DNA from: Bacteroidota bacterium
Lineage (GTDB): Bacteria; Bacteroidota; Bacteroidia; Palsa-965
Length of the DNA: 63,291 bases
Direction: 5' to 3'
Assembly (NCBI GenBank): GCA_013298545.1
Contig: JAAFIA010000015.1
Coordinates: forward strand, 1-63,291
In this document: positions 42,757-50,327 of the stretch, piece after piece
Position numbering within the stretch: the stretch's first letter is position 1
How the letters are laid out: each line of letters begins with the position of its first letter
Notes under the pieces: generated by a model
Database searches by the model: none
What the model was told of the DNA's origin: nothing
Seen by the model: only the letters and a program-made list of their open reading frames with translations
Made by a program: the position numbers and the translations under genes

Positions 42757-44400
42757 TTAGAACGAACTCGTAATGTTGAGCGAGAAACCATTTGATGCCG
42801 GAACAAAACGACAAACGCCACCTACACAAAAAATCCCCGCACGTTGTTTTCCGTAACCCAAGGTAATCCGATTTGTACCGCGTATGTAACCGCCTTGCAC
42901 ACTCAAGTAATGCACTTGCGCACCGTACTTATTTCCATAATTGTATTGATCGGTAACCGCACAAAAGAAATGTTCGCCAAACGTAAACTCCTCAATGATG
43001 GCCGCCCAACTACCCAAATCGTCTTTGGTGTACATGTGCTCCAAATCGGAACGCAACGTAAATTTACTATTCACTTTCCAGATCACATCCACAACCGCAA
43101 TGTGTGTGCGAATAATTGGATAATTGATTTTCCCTTCGATCACATTTTTATTGTATCCGATATTCGCGTACAAAAATGTAGCCTTCACTTTTGGCGAAAA
43201 CTTCTTGAAAATTTCAATGTTAATGTCTTGAAAGAACAACGAATCGCTGATGCTTGTCCAGCTTGACGTGTAGCCTTTCCGCGGGCCGGCCAAATCATTC
43301 AAATTGGTGGTATCGGGCATCCAAGCAGCGGAATAATTGAACGTAACGTCCATTCCATATTTCCCGCCCAACGGAGTTCCCTTTTTTACTTTATACGCTA
43401 CTTCTGCTTGCCAACCAACTTCGCCATTGGGCTGTGTTGCATACGGATAATACGCCGCAAGCATGTATGTGTGCTGCTTCGTCAACGCTGGCAAATAATT
43501 AATCAACAAAGCATTTCCAGTTGCATTGCGTTCTGAACGGAAACCAAAATTATCAATCCGTTTTGCTGCCAACGAAATACCCAGCCCTTTCCGCGCATAC
43601 GTTGCCGAAACAAGAAGCGCAGAACCGTCTTTATAGATATACCCATTCGCCAAAGTTGGATCATTGATTTTATGCGCATACTCTGCCGAAAAATTCACTC
43701 GTCCACGAATAATGCTTATACGACCAGCCGATGCTCCTACATTGAGTGGAAGGACCAACAACGGATCCTGATCTTGTTGGTATTTGCTTACAAAACTACC
43801 GCCTAAAATAAACTGTGTTTTGCAGCTATCCATTTTTCCGGCAAACAATTCGTTGAGGTTTACTTCGCCATCAAAACCACGCACAATGCCTGCGCCATAG
43901 GTAAAGAACGAACGCTGATGCCCCCAAATACCTTTCAAATAAATGCCTTTGTAAGGCGAATAGCGCACACGCAACCCATCAATCGAGTTGTCAAAACCCA
44001 ATCCACGATCTTCGTACGAACGGAAAACCAAACCGCTACCAAACTGGTCATAGCTGTTTCCAACAGTTACTTCCAACTTCTCATTATCGTACGTGAAAAA
44101 ACGATAGGGAATTCCAGCACCTTTAAAGCGCGGATCAAATCCTTGCATCACATTCTGATAACTCTCGTAACGCATTCCCGCAGAGAAATGACCGTTTGTA
44201 TAAGTCAATGCCCCCCACCCGTTTGAGAGCGCCTTCTCAGGAACAGCTGGCGCACCAATGGCCGAATCGGGATTATAATACTGTGCATCGATTTGAAAAT
44301 TGCCATGAATCTGGCCGCCACCAATAGAAGGGAGCTGTGCTTGGGCAGAAATGCCGAATCCGGCCACTAAAGCCGGAATCAACAGTTTTTTGAGTATCAC
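42757..44400 (-). CDS. DUF6029 family outer-membrane protein
   Basis: Protein of 547 residues with a signal peptide (1-21, ending AQAQ), then GGQIHGNFQIDAQYYNPDSAIG, a large number of alternating strands, and a C-terminal LNITSSF ending in Phe. This fits DUF6029, a Bacteroidota outer-membrane barrel family usually found beside Omp28-like and thioredoxin-like genes, as here. Its molecular role is not known to me. Spacing is 35 bp to both neighbours, consistent with one transcript. Confidence 0.8.
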   Translation of the reverse strand: MILKKLLIPALVAGFGISAQAQLPSIGGGQIHGNFQIDAQYYNPDSAIGAPAVPEKALSNGWGALTYTNGHFSAGMRYESYQNVMQGFDPRFKGAGIPYRFFTYDNEKLEVTVGNSYDQFGSGLVFRSYEDRGLGFDNSIDGLRVRYSPYKGIYLKGIWGHQRSFFTYGAGIVRGFDGEVNLNELFAGKMDSCKTQFILGGSFVSKYQQDQDPLLVLPLNVGASAGRISIIRGRVNFSAEYAHKINDPTLANGYIYKDGSALLVSATYARKGLGISLAAKRIDNFGFRSERNATGNALLINYLPALTKQHTYMLAAYYPYATQPNGEVGWQAEVAYKVKKGTPLGGKYGMDVTFNYSAAWMPDTTNLNDLAGPRKGYTSSWTSISDSLFFQDINIEIFKKFSPKVKATFLYANIGYNKNVIEGKINYPIIRTHIAVVDVIWKVNSKFTLRSDLEHMYTKDDLGSWAAIIEEFTFGEHFFCAVTDQYNYGNKYGAQVHYLSVQGGYIRGTNRITLGYGKQRAGIFCVGGVCRFVPASNGFSLNITSSF

Positions 44401-44435
44401 GATAATTGAGCGTTTAAGAAATATTCGGTTCGTTA

Positions 44436-44957
44436 TTATTCAGGCTTCTCGCCTTTGGCAACTTTTGCAATGACCTCGTGGAGTTTTTCTTCACCACCTT
44501 CTACATACGCATTGGTTTGCCAAACAATTTCCATATTGCCATTCAAGACAAATGTGTGGGGAACATTATTCACGTTCATGGCACGTTTGAAATCTTGGTT
44601 CTCGTCAATATAAACCTCGTATTCCCAAGCCTTACTTTCAACGTATGGTTTTACTTTTGGAGCATTGCGCGCATCGTCGATAGACACCGCAATAACTTTT
44701 ACGCCTGTTTCTGCTTGCCAGTCTTCGTATTTCTCCGCAATGGCATTCAACTCTTTTTTGCATGGCGCACACCAAGTTGCCCAGAAACTAATCACGATAG
44801 GTTTGCCATCGTTTTTAAAATCGGCAGTGCTGATTGTTTTACCATCCAATGTTTTGATCGTAACAGAAGGAAGTTTAGCCAGATTCTCGCCGCTCTGGAA
44901 TGCTGTTGCGGTAACAAAAGCCATCGCAAGCAAAAGCATAGAAGTAATTCGTTTCAT
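44436..44957 (-). CDS. TlpA/ResA-like periplasmic thioredoxin
   Basis: Protein of 173 residues with a signal peptide (about 1-22) and a thioredoxin/AhpC-TSA fold. The active site FWATWCAPCKKEL has Cys63 and Cys66 and the cis-Pro lies in NNVPHTFVLNG. TlpA-type proteins keep substrate cysteines reduced outside the cytoplasm. Here the neighbours, an Omp28-like CPTC lipoprotein and a DUF6029 barrel, are the likely partners. The ATG at 44957 gives the signal peptide. First gene of the operon; a 313-bp spacer separates it from the divergent T9SS cargo. Confidence 0.9.
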   Translation of the reverse strand: MKRITSMLLLAMAFVTATAFQSGENLAKLPSVTIKTLDGKTISTADFKNDGKPIVISFWATWCAPCKKELNAIAEKYEDWQAETGVKVIAVSIDDARNAPKVKPYVESKAWEYEVYIDENQDFKRAMNVNNVPHTFVLNGNMEIVWQTNAYVEGGEEKLHEVIAKVAKGEKPE

Positions 44958-45193
44958 AGTTTGTTTTTGTTGAGTATTCTTAAACGCACCAACAAACATC
45001 CAAAGAACAGGCCAAACTTATCGCACACCTGTTTTATTTCGTTTGCCATGCAGATCAGATACTGTTTTATAACATCTGTAACACGGTTGCAATTGAGCAC
45101 CGCTAAAGTACATAATCTCCCGAACTTTGCTCAATCTTAACCGATTTGGTCAATTTTTACAAACAAACGGTCAATTTAAGTTTATATCTGGTA

Positions 45194-45225
45194 GTTGTAA
45201 GATCAATCTTTTATTCCTATGTTTG
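45194..45225 (+). promoter_or_regulatory. Promoter of the first T9SS cargo gene
   Basis: GTTG (45194-45197) and TATGTTTG (45218-45225) with a 20-bp spacer match the Bacteroidota promoter form, 45 bp upstream of the ATG at 45271. Nothing else is evident in the 44958-45270 spacer. Confidence 0.55.
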
Positions 45226-45270
45226 TAAGGCTCAACCAAAAGAAATAAGAGTTCCATAAAATAAATCGTC

Positions 45271-46002
45271 ATGAAAAAAATCTTACTCGCCATTACTGTC
45301 CTTTTCTGTGCAGGATCTGCTTCTGCACAAAACCTCCATATCCTTGACATGGCCAATGGCAATGCCATGGTTAATGGACAAACGATGACCTATACCACAT
45401 CGTCTTTGTTGACAGATGCGCGCCACTTCGAAATTCACAATGCACAAGGCCAACAAGTAACGGTGAAAGTACGCAAAACCGTTTTGGTTTTAAACGCACC
45501 TACAAGCAGCACATGGTTTTGTTCTGACTTAAATTGCTATGCTCCTGGCACAACGCTTTCTCCAAACATTAACATTGGTGCAAATGGCCAATTCGAACTT
45601 TCTGTCGATTATGATGCTGAAGATTATTCTTCCGGTATGACACGTGTTCGTTATGCCATTTTCAACACTGCAAATCCAAACGATTCTGCTTATATTATTG
45701 TTGAATACAATACACCTGTTGGCGTTGCAACAAACACTGCTCTCAAAGCAACTGTTTCTAACCCAATGCCAAATCCAGCTTCTTCTGCATTCAGCATGAA
45801 TTACAAAATGACCAATACACCCGCTTCTGCGAAATTGGTTGTTTTCAACATGCTTGGTGCACAAGTAATGGAAACTGAAATCACCGACATGGAAGGAACT
45901 GTTCGCATGGACGTTAGCACCTTGGAGCAAGGCGTTTATTTCTGCTCACTCGTTGCCGATAACAAAACATTGACTACACGTCGTTTGATTGTAAGTTACT
46001 AA
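45271..46002 (+). CDS. Secreted protein with T9SS type A sorting domain (copy 1)
   Basis: Protein of 243 residues with a signal peptide (1-19, ending ASAQ). A beta-rich domain spans about 20-160 (NGQTMTYTTSS, STWFCSDLNCYAPGTTLSP, NPNDSAYIIVEYNTP; two Cys near WFC-x5-C probably pair). The C-terminal sorting domain (about 168-243) starts NPMPNPASSAFSMNYKM and ends TTRRLIVSY. The sorting domain directs export through the SprA/PorSS pathway. The protein is a paralogue of the next gene. I do not recognise the N-terminal domain by name. It has its own promoter and is separated from copy 2 by a terminator. Confidence 0.88.
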   Translation: MKKILLAITVLFCAGSASAQNLHILDMANGNAMVNGQTMTYTTSSLLTDARHFEIHNAQGQQVTVKVRKTVLVLNAPTSSTWFCSDLNCYAPGTTLSPNINIGANGQFELSVDYDAEDYSSGMTRVRYAIFNTANPNDSAYIIVEYNTPVGVATNTALKATVSNPMPNPASSAFSMNYKMTNTPASAKLVVFNMLGAQVMETEITDMEGTVRMDVSTLEQGVYFCSLVADNKTLTTRRLIVSY

Positions 46003-46006
46003 TTAC
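45760..46006 (+). repeat. Near-identical sorting-domain DNA, copy 1
   Basis: 247 bp that recur at 46572-46818 (offset 812) with six differences by my count, most of them silent. The upstream parts of the two genes are clearly divergent at DNA level. Confidence 0.9.
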
Positions 46007-46021
46007 ATAAATTCATTTATT

Positions 46022-46060
46022 AAAAGAAAGGTTGATCAGTAATGTTCAACCTTTTCTTTT
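46022..46060. terminator. Terminator between the two T9SS cargo genes
   Basis: AAAAGAAAGGTTGA (46022-46035) pairs with TCAACCTTTTCTTTT (46046-46060), one T bulged; T-rich tail. Confidence 0.75.
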
Positions 46061-46073
46061 AAACCCTACTGCC

Positions 46074-46814
46074 ATGAAAAAATACACTCTCCTATTGTTT
46101 GTTTGCCTCGCAGTAAATGCACTTTTTGCGCAAACTATTGAGTTTCGTGATCCAAACAACAACAACCAATTGCTCAACGGGCAAACACTTTACTATTCTG
46201 TTTCGTCCGCAGCAAATATTGATTTTGAACACCATTACGAACTTGTTTCCACAACAAACCAGCAAATCATTCTCAAAGCACGTCGTGTGAATTTACAACT
46301 CAACGATCCCAATACACTCGTTTGGTTTTGCATGCGCATTCGTTGTTATGGACCAAGTACACCATTATCAGGAAACGACACCATCTTTGGCAGCACGCCA
46401 CTCGATTTCAGTACGCATTATGTCCCTACGCAATACTCTTCTGGAATTAGCCGCATCCAATACTCCGCATTCTTAGTATCAAACCCCAACGACTCCGCCG
46501 TATTTTATATTGAATACGACACGCCCGCCGGAATTGATGCACATGCATCAACCAACTTCGTTTCACTTTCCAACCCAATACCAAATCCAGCTTCTTCTGC
46601 ATTCAGCATGAATTACAAAATGACCAATACACCCGCTTCTGCGAAATTGGTTGTTTTCAACATGCTTGGCGCACAAGTAATGGAAACAGAAATCACCGAC
46701 ATGGAAGGAACTGTTCGTATGGACGTTAGCACCTTGGAACAAGGCGTTTATTTCTGCTCACTCGTTGCCGATAACAAAACATTGACTACACGTCGTTTGA
46801 TTGTAAGTCACTAA
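46074..46814 (+). CDS. Secreted protein with T9SS type A sorting domain (copy 2)
   Basis: Protein of 246 residues with a signal peptide (1-20, ending FAQ). The N-terminal domain is homologous but divergent from copy 1 (NGQTLYYSVSS, LVWFCMRIRCYGPSTPLSG, NPNDSAVFYIEYDTPAG). The C-terminal sorting domain is identical in protein to copy 1 except at the first Met/Ile and the last residue (His for Tyr). The ATG at 46074 (MKKYTLL) begins the signal peptide. The duplication plus homogenised sorting domain suggests gene conversion. A terminator follows. Confidence 0.88.
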   Translation: MKKYTLLLFVCLAVNALFAQTIEFRDPNNNNQLLNGQTLYYSVSSAANIDFEHHYELVSTTNQQIILKARRVNLQLNDPNTLVWFCMRIRCYGPSTPLSGNDTIFGSTPLDFSTHYVPTQYSSGISRIQYSAFLVSNPNDSAVFYIEYDTPAGIDAHASTNFVSLSNPIPNPASSAFSMNYKMTNTPASAKLVVFNMLGAQVMETEITDMEGTVRMDVSTLEQGVYFCSLVADNKTLTTRRLIVSH

Positions 46815-46818
46815 TTAC
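46572..46818 (+). repeat. Near-identical sorting-domain DNA, copy 2
   Basis: Partner of 45760-46006; see that entry. The identity continues past the stop codon to CTAATTAC, which shows that DNA homology and not only protein selection is involved. Confidence 0.9.
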
Positions 46819-46831
46819 TTCTTTTTTCTTT

Positions 46832-46869
46832 AAGAGTGGCTGTTTCGGTAAACCGAGGCAGCCACTTTT
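46832..46869. terminator. Terminator after T9SS cargo copy 2
   Basis: Stem AAGAGTGGCTG (46832-46842) with CAGCCACTTTT (46859-46869), loop of 16 containing a smaller CGGT/ACCG pairing, T-rich tail. Confidence 0.8.
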
Positions 46870-46915
46870 ATGTTCAAAAAATAGGTGCCAAACACCTGCT
46901 GCAACTGCTTTTATT

Positions 46916-47080
46916 AGAGCCTGTTTAAAATGTGTTTTTGAGAATTGTTATGATGGATTTTTGTGCCAGACGAGGCGCGTTTTGAAGGCCATAGCGGCGC
47001 GCCTACGGTCAAAAAACGCAACGAAGTATGGTGCAAAAAGACGCATAACAAACTCAAAGGATAAAATTTAAACAGGCTCT
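46916..47080. mobile_element. MITE-like element, 165 bp, terminal inverted repeats
   Basis: Perfect terminal inverted repeats AGAGCCTGTTTAAA (46916-46929) and TTTAAACAGGCTCT (47067-47080) enclose a non-coding interior with a second, imperfect inner inverted repeat (TTTTTGTGCCA near 46965 against TGGTGCAAAAA near 47030). No transposase and no clear target-site duplication was seen. I recall similar elements as abundant in Bacteroidota intergenic DNA. It occupies most of the 46870-47186 spacer. Confidence 0.75.
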
Positions 47081-47186
47081 TGTACTTCCATTGTTTTCAT
47101 TTTCTTGAAAAGGGCACTCATACACAACTTTATTTAGTTTGACTTGTTTATAGGTTTATCAGTATAACCATTTAAACCTACTTCCT

Positions 47187-47957
47187 ATGAAAAGACTAAC
47201 ACTACCTTTTGCCGTAGCCCTCGCGCTTATGTGCGCGTTTAGCGCATGTAAAAAAGATGAAACTGAAACATTTGGGCCAATGTCCCAGATAACCAAAGTA
47301 GATGACTCTAAAAAAGGCAGCACATCCAACCTGCGCGAAGACGATTGTTTTTACATCCCATTTACGCAGACAGGAGCAAATACGTGGACTGTCAACCAAA
47401 ATGGTGTAAACATGACCTTTACCGATCTTCACCTGAAAGCCGATGGTCGTTTGTATGGAAAGCTAGCTTCTGTTAGTTCTGGTTCGAGGATCATTAATGG
47501 AGGAGACGATTATAATGGACGTGAATATGCTGTTGAGATTCCAATTTGTACTGGCAATTATGGCATCACTAAGTCAAGAGAACTCATTTCTCTTGTCCTT
47601 TACACTTCCATGTACGGAAATCATTCTTTTGTTTCTGTGAATGGTCAAGGTGCTCCTGGCGCTGAATTTATGGCCGAACTCGGAAAAAGTATCAAATCTG
47701 GAATACCGCTTTACGAAATTTCATCCTCTACGGCAACAATCACACATTACAATTTTACCAGCAATATATCTTCTTGTACTGGCTCGCGATTGATTCTTGG
47801 TAAATTATATGCCAAAGGTGTGGTTCGTCATCCTGGGCCAAACGGCACAGAAACATTCACCTTTACAGAACTTGGTATCGCAAGTATGTGTTTGGAAGAC
47901 GAATTTATTGCCCCACTTCCTCCGCCGCCAGTTGGACCACCATTGCCACTTTCTTAA
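47187..47957 (+). CDS. Hypothetical lipoprotein
   Basis: Lipoprotein of 256 residues with lipobox FSAC (Cys21) and a charged tether KKDETE. Residues about 50-240 are beta-rich (YIPFTQTGANTWTVNQNGVNMTFTDLHLKADGRLYG) with several Cys (about 53, 120, 197, 233), and a Pro-rich C-terminus (APLPPPPVGPPLP). No family recognised. It is a single gene between a MITE-like element and a terminator. Confidence 0.7.
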   Translation: MKRLTLPFAVALALMCAFSACKKDETETFGPMSQITKVDDSKKGSTSNLREDDCFYIPFTQTGANTWTVNQNGVNMTFTDLHLKADGRLYGKLASVSSGSRIINGGDDYNGREYAVEIPICTGNYGITKSRELISLVLYTSMYGNHSFVSVNGQGAPGAEFMAELGKSIKSGIPLYEISSSTATITHYNFTSNISSCTGSRLILGKLYAKGVVRHPGPNGTETFTFTELGIASMCLEDEFIAPLPPPPVGPPLPLS

Positions 47958-47974
47958 ACTTCTGTTTTATTACT

Positions 47975-48012
47975 AGAGCCGCATCTTGATTCTGTCAGGA
48001 TGCGGTTCTTAA
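47975..48012. terminator. Terminator between lipoprotein and sirtuin genes
   Basis: AGAGCCGCATC (47975-47985) pairs, with a G-T pair, to GATGCGGTTCT (47999-48009). It lies between convergent genes and can serve both. Confidence 0.75.
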
Positions 48013-48014
48013 TA

Positions 48015-48716
48015 TTACTTCGAAGTATAAGCCGAAAGTAATTTATCTACCAAAATCGGGACACCTTTACTTGCAGGTTCGCGAATAATAATTGTATTCC
48101 TTACCGTTGTTCCACCTACTTCATTTGGATCAATCAAGAAAACCGGACAAGCTTGCGGTGCATAATTCACAAGCCCTGCAGCAGGATAAACATTAAGCGA
48201 TGTTCCGATAATGATAAAAATATCAGCCGTTGCTGCAAGTGCCGCCGCGTTTTCAATTTCTGGCACTTCCTCACCAAACCAAACAATGTGTGGGCGCAAA
48301 CGCGACCCTTCTTCACAGCGATCTGTTGCGGTTAATTCCCAACCCTCAATTTCATAAATCAATGCCGGATTGTATGTACTGCGCGCTTTCCGAATCTCGC
48401 CATGCAAATGCAAAATATTTTTTGATCCCGCGCGCTCGTGCAAGTCATCAACATTCTGCGTGATAATCTGCACATCAAACTTCGACTCTAAACGCACGAG
48501 TGCTTTATGCCCTTCGTTGGGTTGCGCTTCGATTACTTGCTTACGTCGCTCGTTGTAAAAACGCAAAACCAATTCGGGATTCTTTTTCCACGCCTCATAC
48601 GTTGCCACTTCTGTTACATCATGCTCTTCCCACAAGCCACCGCTATCGCGGAATGTACGAATTCCACTTTCAGCACTAATTCCGGCACCTGTAAGGACTA
48701 CGATTCTTCGTGACAT
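48015..48716 (-). CDS. cobB: Sirtuin-family NAD-dependent protein deacylase, zinc cysteines missing
   Basis: Protein of 233 residues with the sirtuin core: VLTGAGISAESGIRTFRDSGGLWE (NAD site), TQNVDDLHERAG and the catalytic His in ILHLHGEI, then IIGTSLNVYPAAGL. FYNERR contains the Tyr-x-x-Arg pair that in class III sirtuins favours acidic acyl groups such as succinyl. The four Cys that bind structural zinc in most sirtuins are absent: only Cys131 and Cys191 exist in the protein. It may therefore be one of the zinc-free sirtuins. It is monocistronic, with a terminator shared with the lipoprotein gene. Confidence 0.88.
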   Translation of the reverse strand: MSRRIVVLTGAGISAESGIRTFRDSGGLWEEHDVTEVATYEAWKKNPELVLRFYNERRKQVIEAQPNEGHKALVRLESKFDVQIITQNVDDLHERAGSKNILHLHGEIRKARSTYNPALIYEIEGWELTATDRCEEGSRLRPHIVWFGEEVPEIENAAALAATADIFIIIGTSLNVYPAAGLVNYAPQACPVFLIDPNEVGGTTVRNTIIIREPASKGVPILVDKLLSAYTSK

Positions 48717-48766
48717 AAAATGAGTTTATTCTTCTTACTGAGCGAATGTATAAAATTCCTTTACGC

Positions 48767-48803
48767 AAAAAAAGCGCCTCATCAGAATTGACAAGGCGCC
48801 TTT
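48767..48803 (-). terminator. Terminator after DUF3078 gene
   Basis: Stem around GCGCCT/AGGCGC (48774-48779 and 48794-48799) with flanking A-run giving T7 on the minus strand; 19 bp past the stop. Confidence 0.75.
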
Positions 48804-48821
48804 CATGTTGTTCTTGTAGGC

Positions 48822-49697
48822 TTAGAACTTTGCAGAGAATCCAATGCCTAACACTTCGCGGAACTGAAGTGCAGGACCAGAACTTCCATCTTCACGCAAA
48901 ATAGTAATGTCATGATCGTAAATCATCTGTGTATTAATGCTCGCAGACAAGTATTTATTCACTTTCATCGACAAGAGAACTTCCCAGTTCAAATCCACGT
49001 TTTGCGGACGATCGAGGTAATTGCTAAACAATTCGAGTTTTGTGGCAAGATTCACATTCGTCATGATGTCTTTGCGGTATTGCGCACGCAAATAACCACC
49101 AAACTCGTTACGAAGTGTTTCTCCTGGTTTCACACCAAAAGCACCAACCTCAGAAAGCAAAGGTGCTGTTACAATTGTGGTACGGCCCGTAAACGGAGAA
49201 ATGAATAACGAAAACGCATCATTCGGTTTGTAATCCAAACCAATAGCAAGCAACGCATAACCCGGTGCCAACATATCGGAGATACGCGATTGTGTTGTAT
49301 CGTTTGGATAAGTATAACCTGGACTGAATTGTGTTTTGAAGTTGAACAAGATCGAATAGTACCAAACTTTTGCAAACGCATAACGACCATACTTTGAAGT
49401 AAAATCGAATTTATCATCTGTCTTACGAATCAACGAAGATTTACCTTGTTGCAATAGACCGTAAGCCATGTCAAGTGTGTTATCCCAAGTCGTTGATCCT
49501 TTTTTGTAGTTTGCAAATAAGTTGAACAACGTTTGTCCAGAAACAGAATTTACACCACCAGCAGCCCAATTGGAAAATGACGCTTGTGTAAAATTAAGAG
49601 CAAGTACACCACCCCGTTTCCAAAGTTTTGTTGAATCTGTTTGTGCTACTGATGTCAGGCTCAGGAGCATTAAAAAAAGTGTAACAATTTTTTTCAT
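48822..49697 (-). CDS. DUF3078 outer-membrane protein
   Basis: Protein of 291 residues with a signal peptide (1-18, ending SVAQ). The family opening is LWKRGGVLALNFTQASFSNWAAGGVNSVSG; many barrel strands follow (YFAKVWYYSILFNFKTQFSPGY-like segments, LDYKPNDAFSLFISPFTGR) with C-terminal GIGFSAKF. DUF3078 proteins are Bacteroidota envelope barrels of unknown role. A TATCTTTG box lies 22 bp upstream of the start. The gene stands alone between two terminators. Confidence 0.88.
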   Translation of the reverse strand: MKKIVTLFLMLLSLTSVAQTDSTKLWKRGGVLALNFTQASFSNWAAGGVNSVSGQTLFNLFANYKKGSTTWDNTLDMAYGLLQQGKSSLIRKTDDKFDFTSKYGRYAFAKVWYYSILFNFKTQFSPGYTYPNDTTQSRISDMLAPGYALLAIGLDYKPNDAFSLFISPFTGRTTIVTAPLLSEVGAFGVKPGETLRNEFGGYLRAQYRKDIMTNVNLATKLELFSNYLDRPQNVDLNWEVLLSMKVNKYLSASINTQMIYDHDITILREDGSSGPALQFREVLGIGFSAKF

Positions 49698-49719
49698 AAG
49701 TAGTCAGGTTTATTTTCGA

Positions 49720-49727
49720 CAAAGATA
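49720..49727 (-). promoter_or_regulatory. -7 box of the DUF3078 gene
   Basis: TATCTTTG on the minus strand, 22 bp upstream of the ATG at 49697. No clear -33 element; it overlaps the start of the mscL terminator region. Confidence 0.45.
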
Positions 49728-49736
49728 TTCAAAAAG

Positions 49737-49767
49737 AAAAGCATACCCGATTTATGGATATGCTTTT
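49737..49767 (-). terminator. Terminator after mscL
   Basis: Stem AAAAGCATA (49737-49745) with TATGCTTTT (49759-49767); T-rich on the minus strand; 17 bp past the mscL stop. Confidence 0.7.
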
Positions 49768-49784
49768 CCTATATGATGAATTAT

Positions 49785-50231
49785 TTATTTGCTGCGCAAA
49801 GCATCGCGAATTTCTGTAAGCAAAACTTCTTCTTTTGATGGCGCTGGTGGTGCGGCTGGAGCTTCTTCCTCTTTCTTCTTCATCTTATTCATCATTTTGA
49901 TCACCATGAACACAACCAAGGCTACGATCAAGAAATCAATCACCATTGTGATGAAACTACCGTAAGCAATGACAGGTCCTAGTTTCTTTGCATCTTCCAA
50001 TGCCATCGGTTGTCCGGCGGCTAAATTTGCAGCATCAACTTTGTCGCTGATACTCATGTACAAATTGTTGAAATCAACATTGTTCATCAACTTACCAATC
50101 ATAGGCATAACCATACCATCGATAAACGCTGTTACAACTTTTCCAAATGCAGCTCCGATTACGACACCAATGGCCATATCGATCAGGTTTCCTTTGAGTG
50201 CAAATTCTTTGAATTCTTTAACGAACCCCAT
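49785..50231 (-). CDS. mscL: Large-conductance mechanosensitive channel MscL
   Basis: Inner-membrane pentameric channel of 148 residues that opens under osmotic downshock. TM1 carries the gate sequence NLIDMAIGVVIGAAFGKVVTAF, a periplasmic loop follows, then TM2 (ITMVIDFLIVALVVFMVI), and a cytoplasmic tail with Lys/Glu- and Ala/Pro-rich linker ending EVLLTEIRDALR. The periplasmic loop is moderately long (about residues 48-85). It is monocistronic with a terminator. Confidence 0.97.
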   Translation of the reverse strand: MGFVKEFKEFALKGNLIDMAIGVVIGAAFGKVVTAFIDGMVMPMIGKLMNNVDFNNLYMSISDKVDAANLAAGQPMALEDAKKLGPVIAYGSFITMVIDFLIVALVVFMVIKMMNKMKKKEEEAPAAPPAPSKEEVLLTEIRDALRSK

Positions 50232-50327
50232 AGTGTTTTGTTTTTTTAGTGAATTGATTTATCCGGTTTATTTAATGCCGCAAATTAAGAGCATTATTTT
50301 AACATATCAAAAACCTTTTTTTGCTGC

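Noticed and set aside
44478-45140. Plus-strand frame of 220 codons opposite the TlpA-like gene
   Set aside because: Antisense to the CXXC thioredoxin; Phe/Cys/Arg-rich, no domain.
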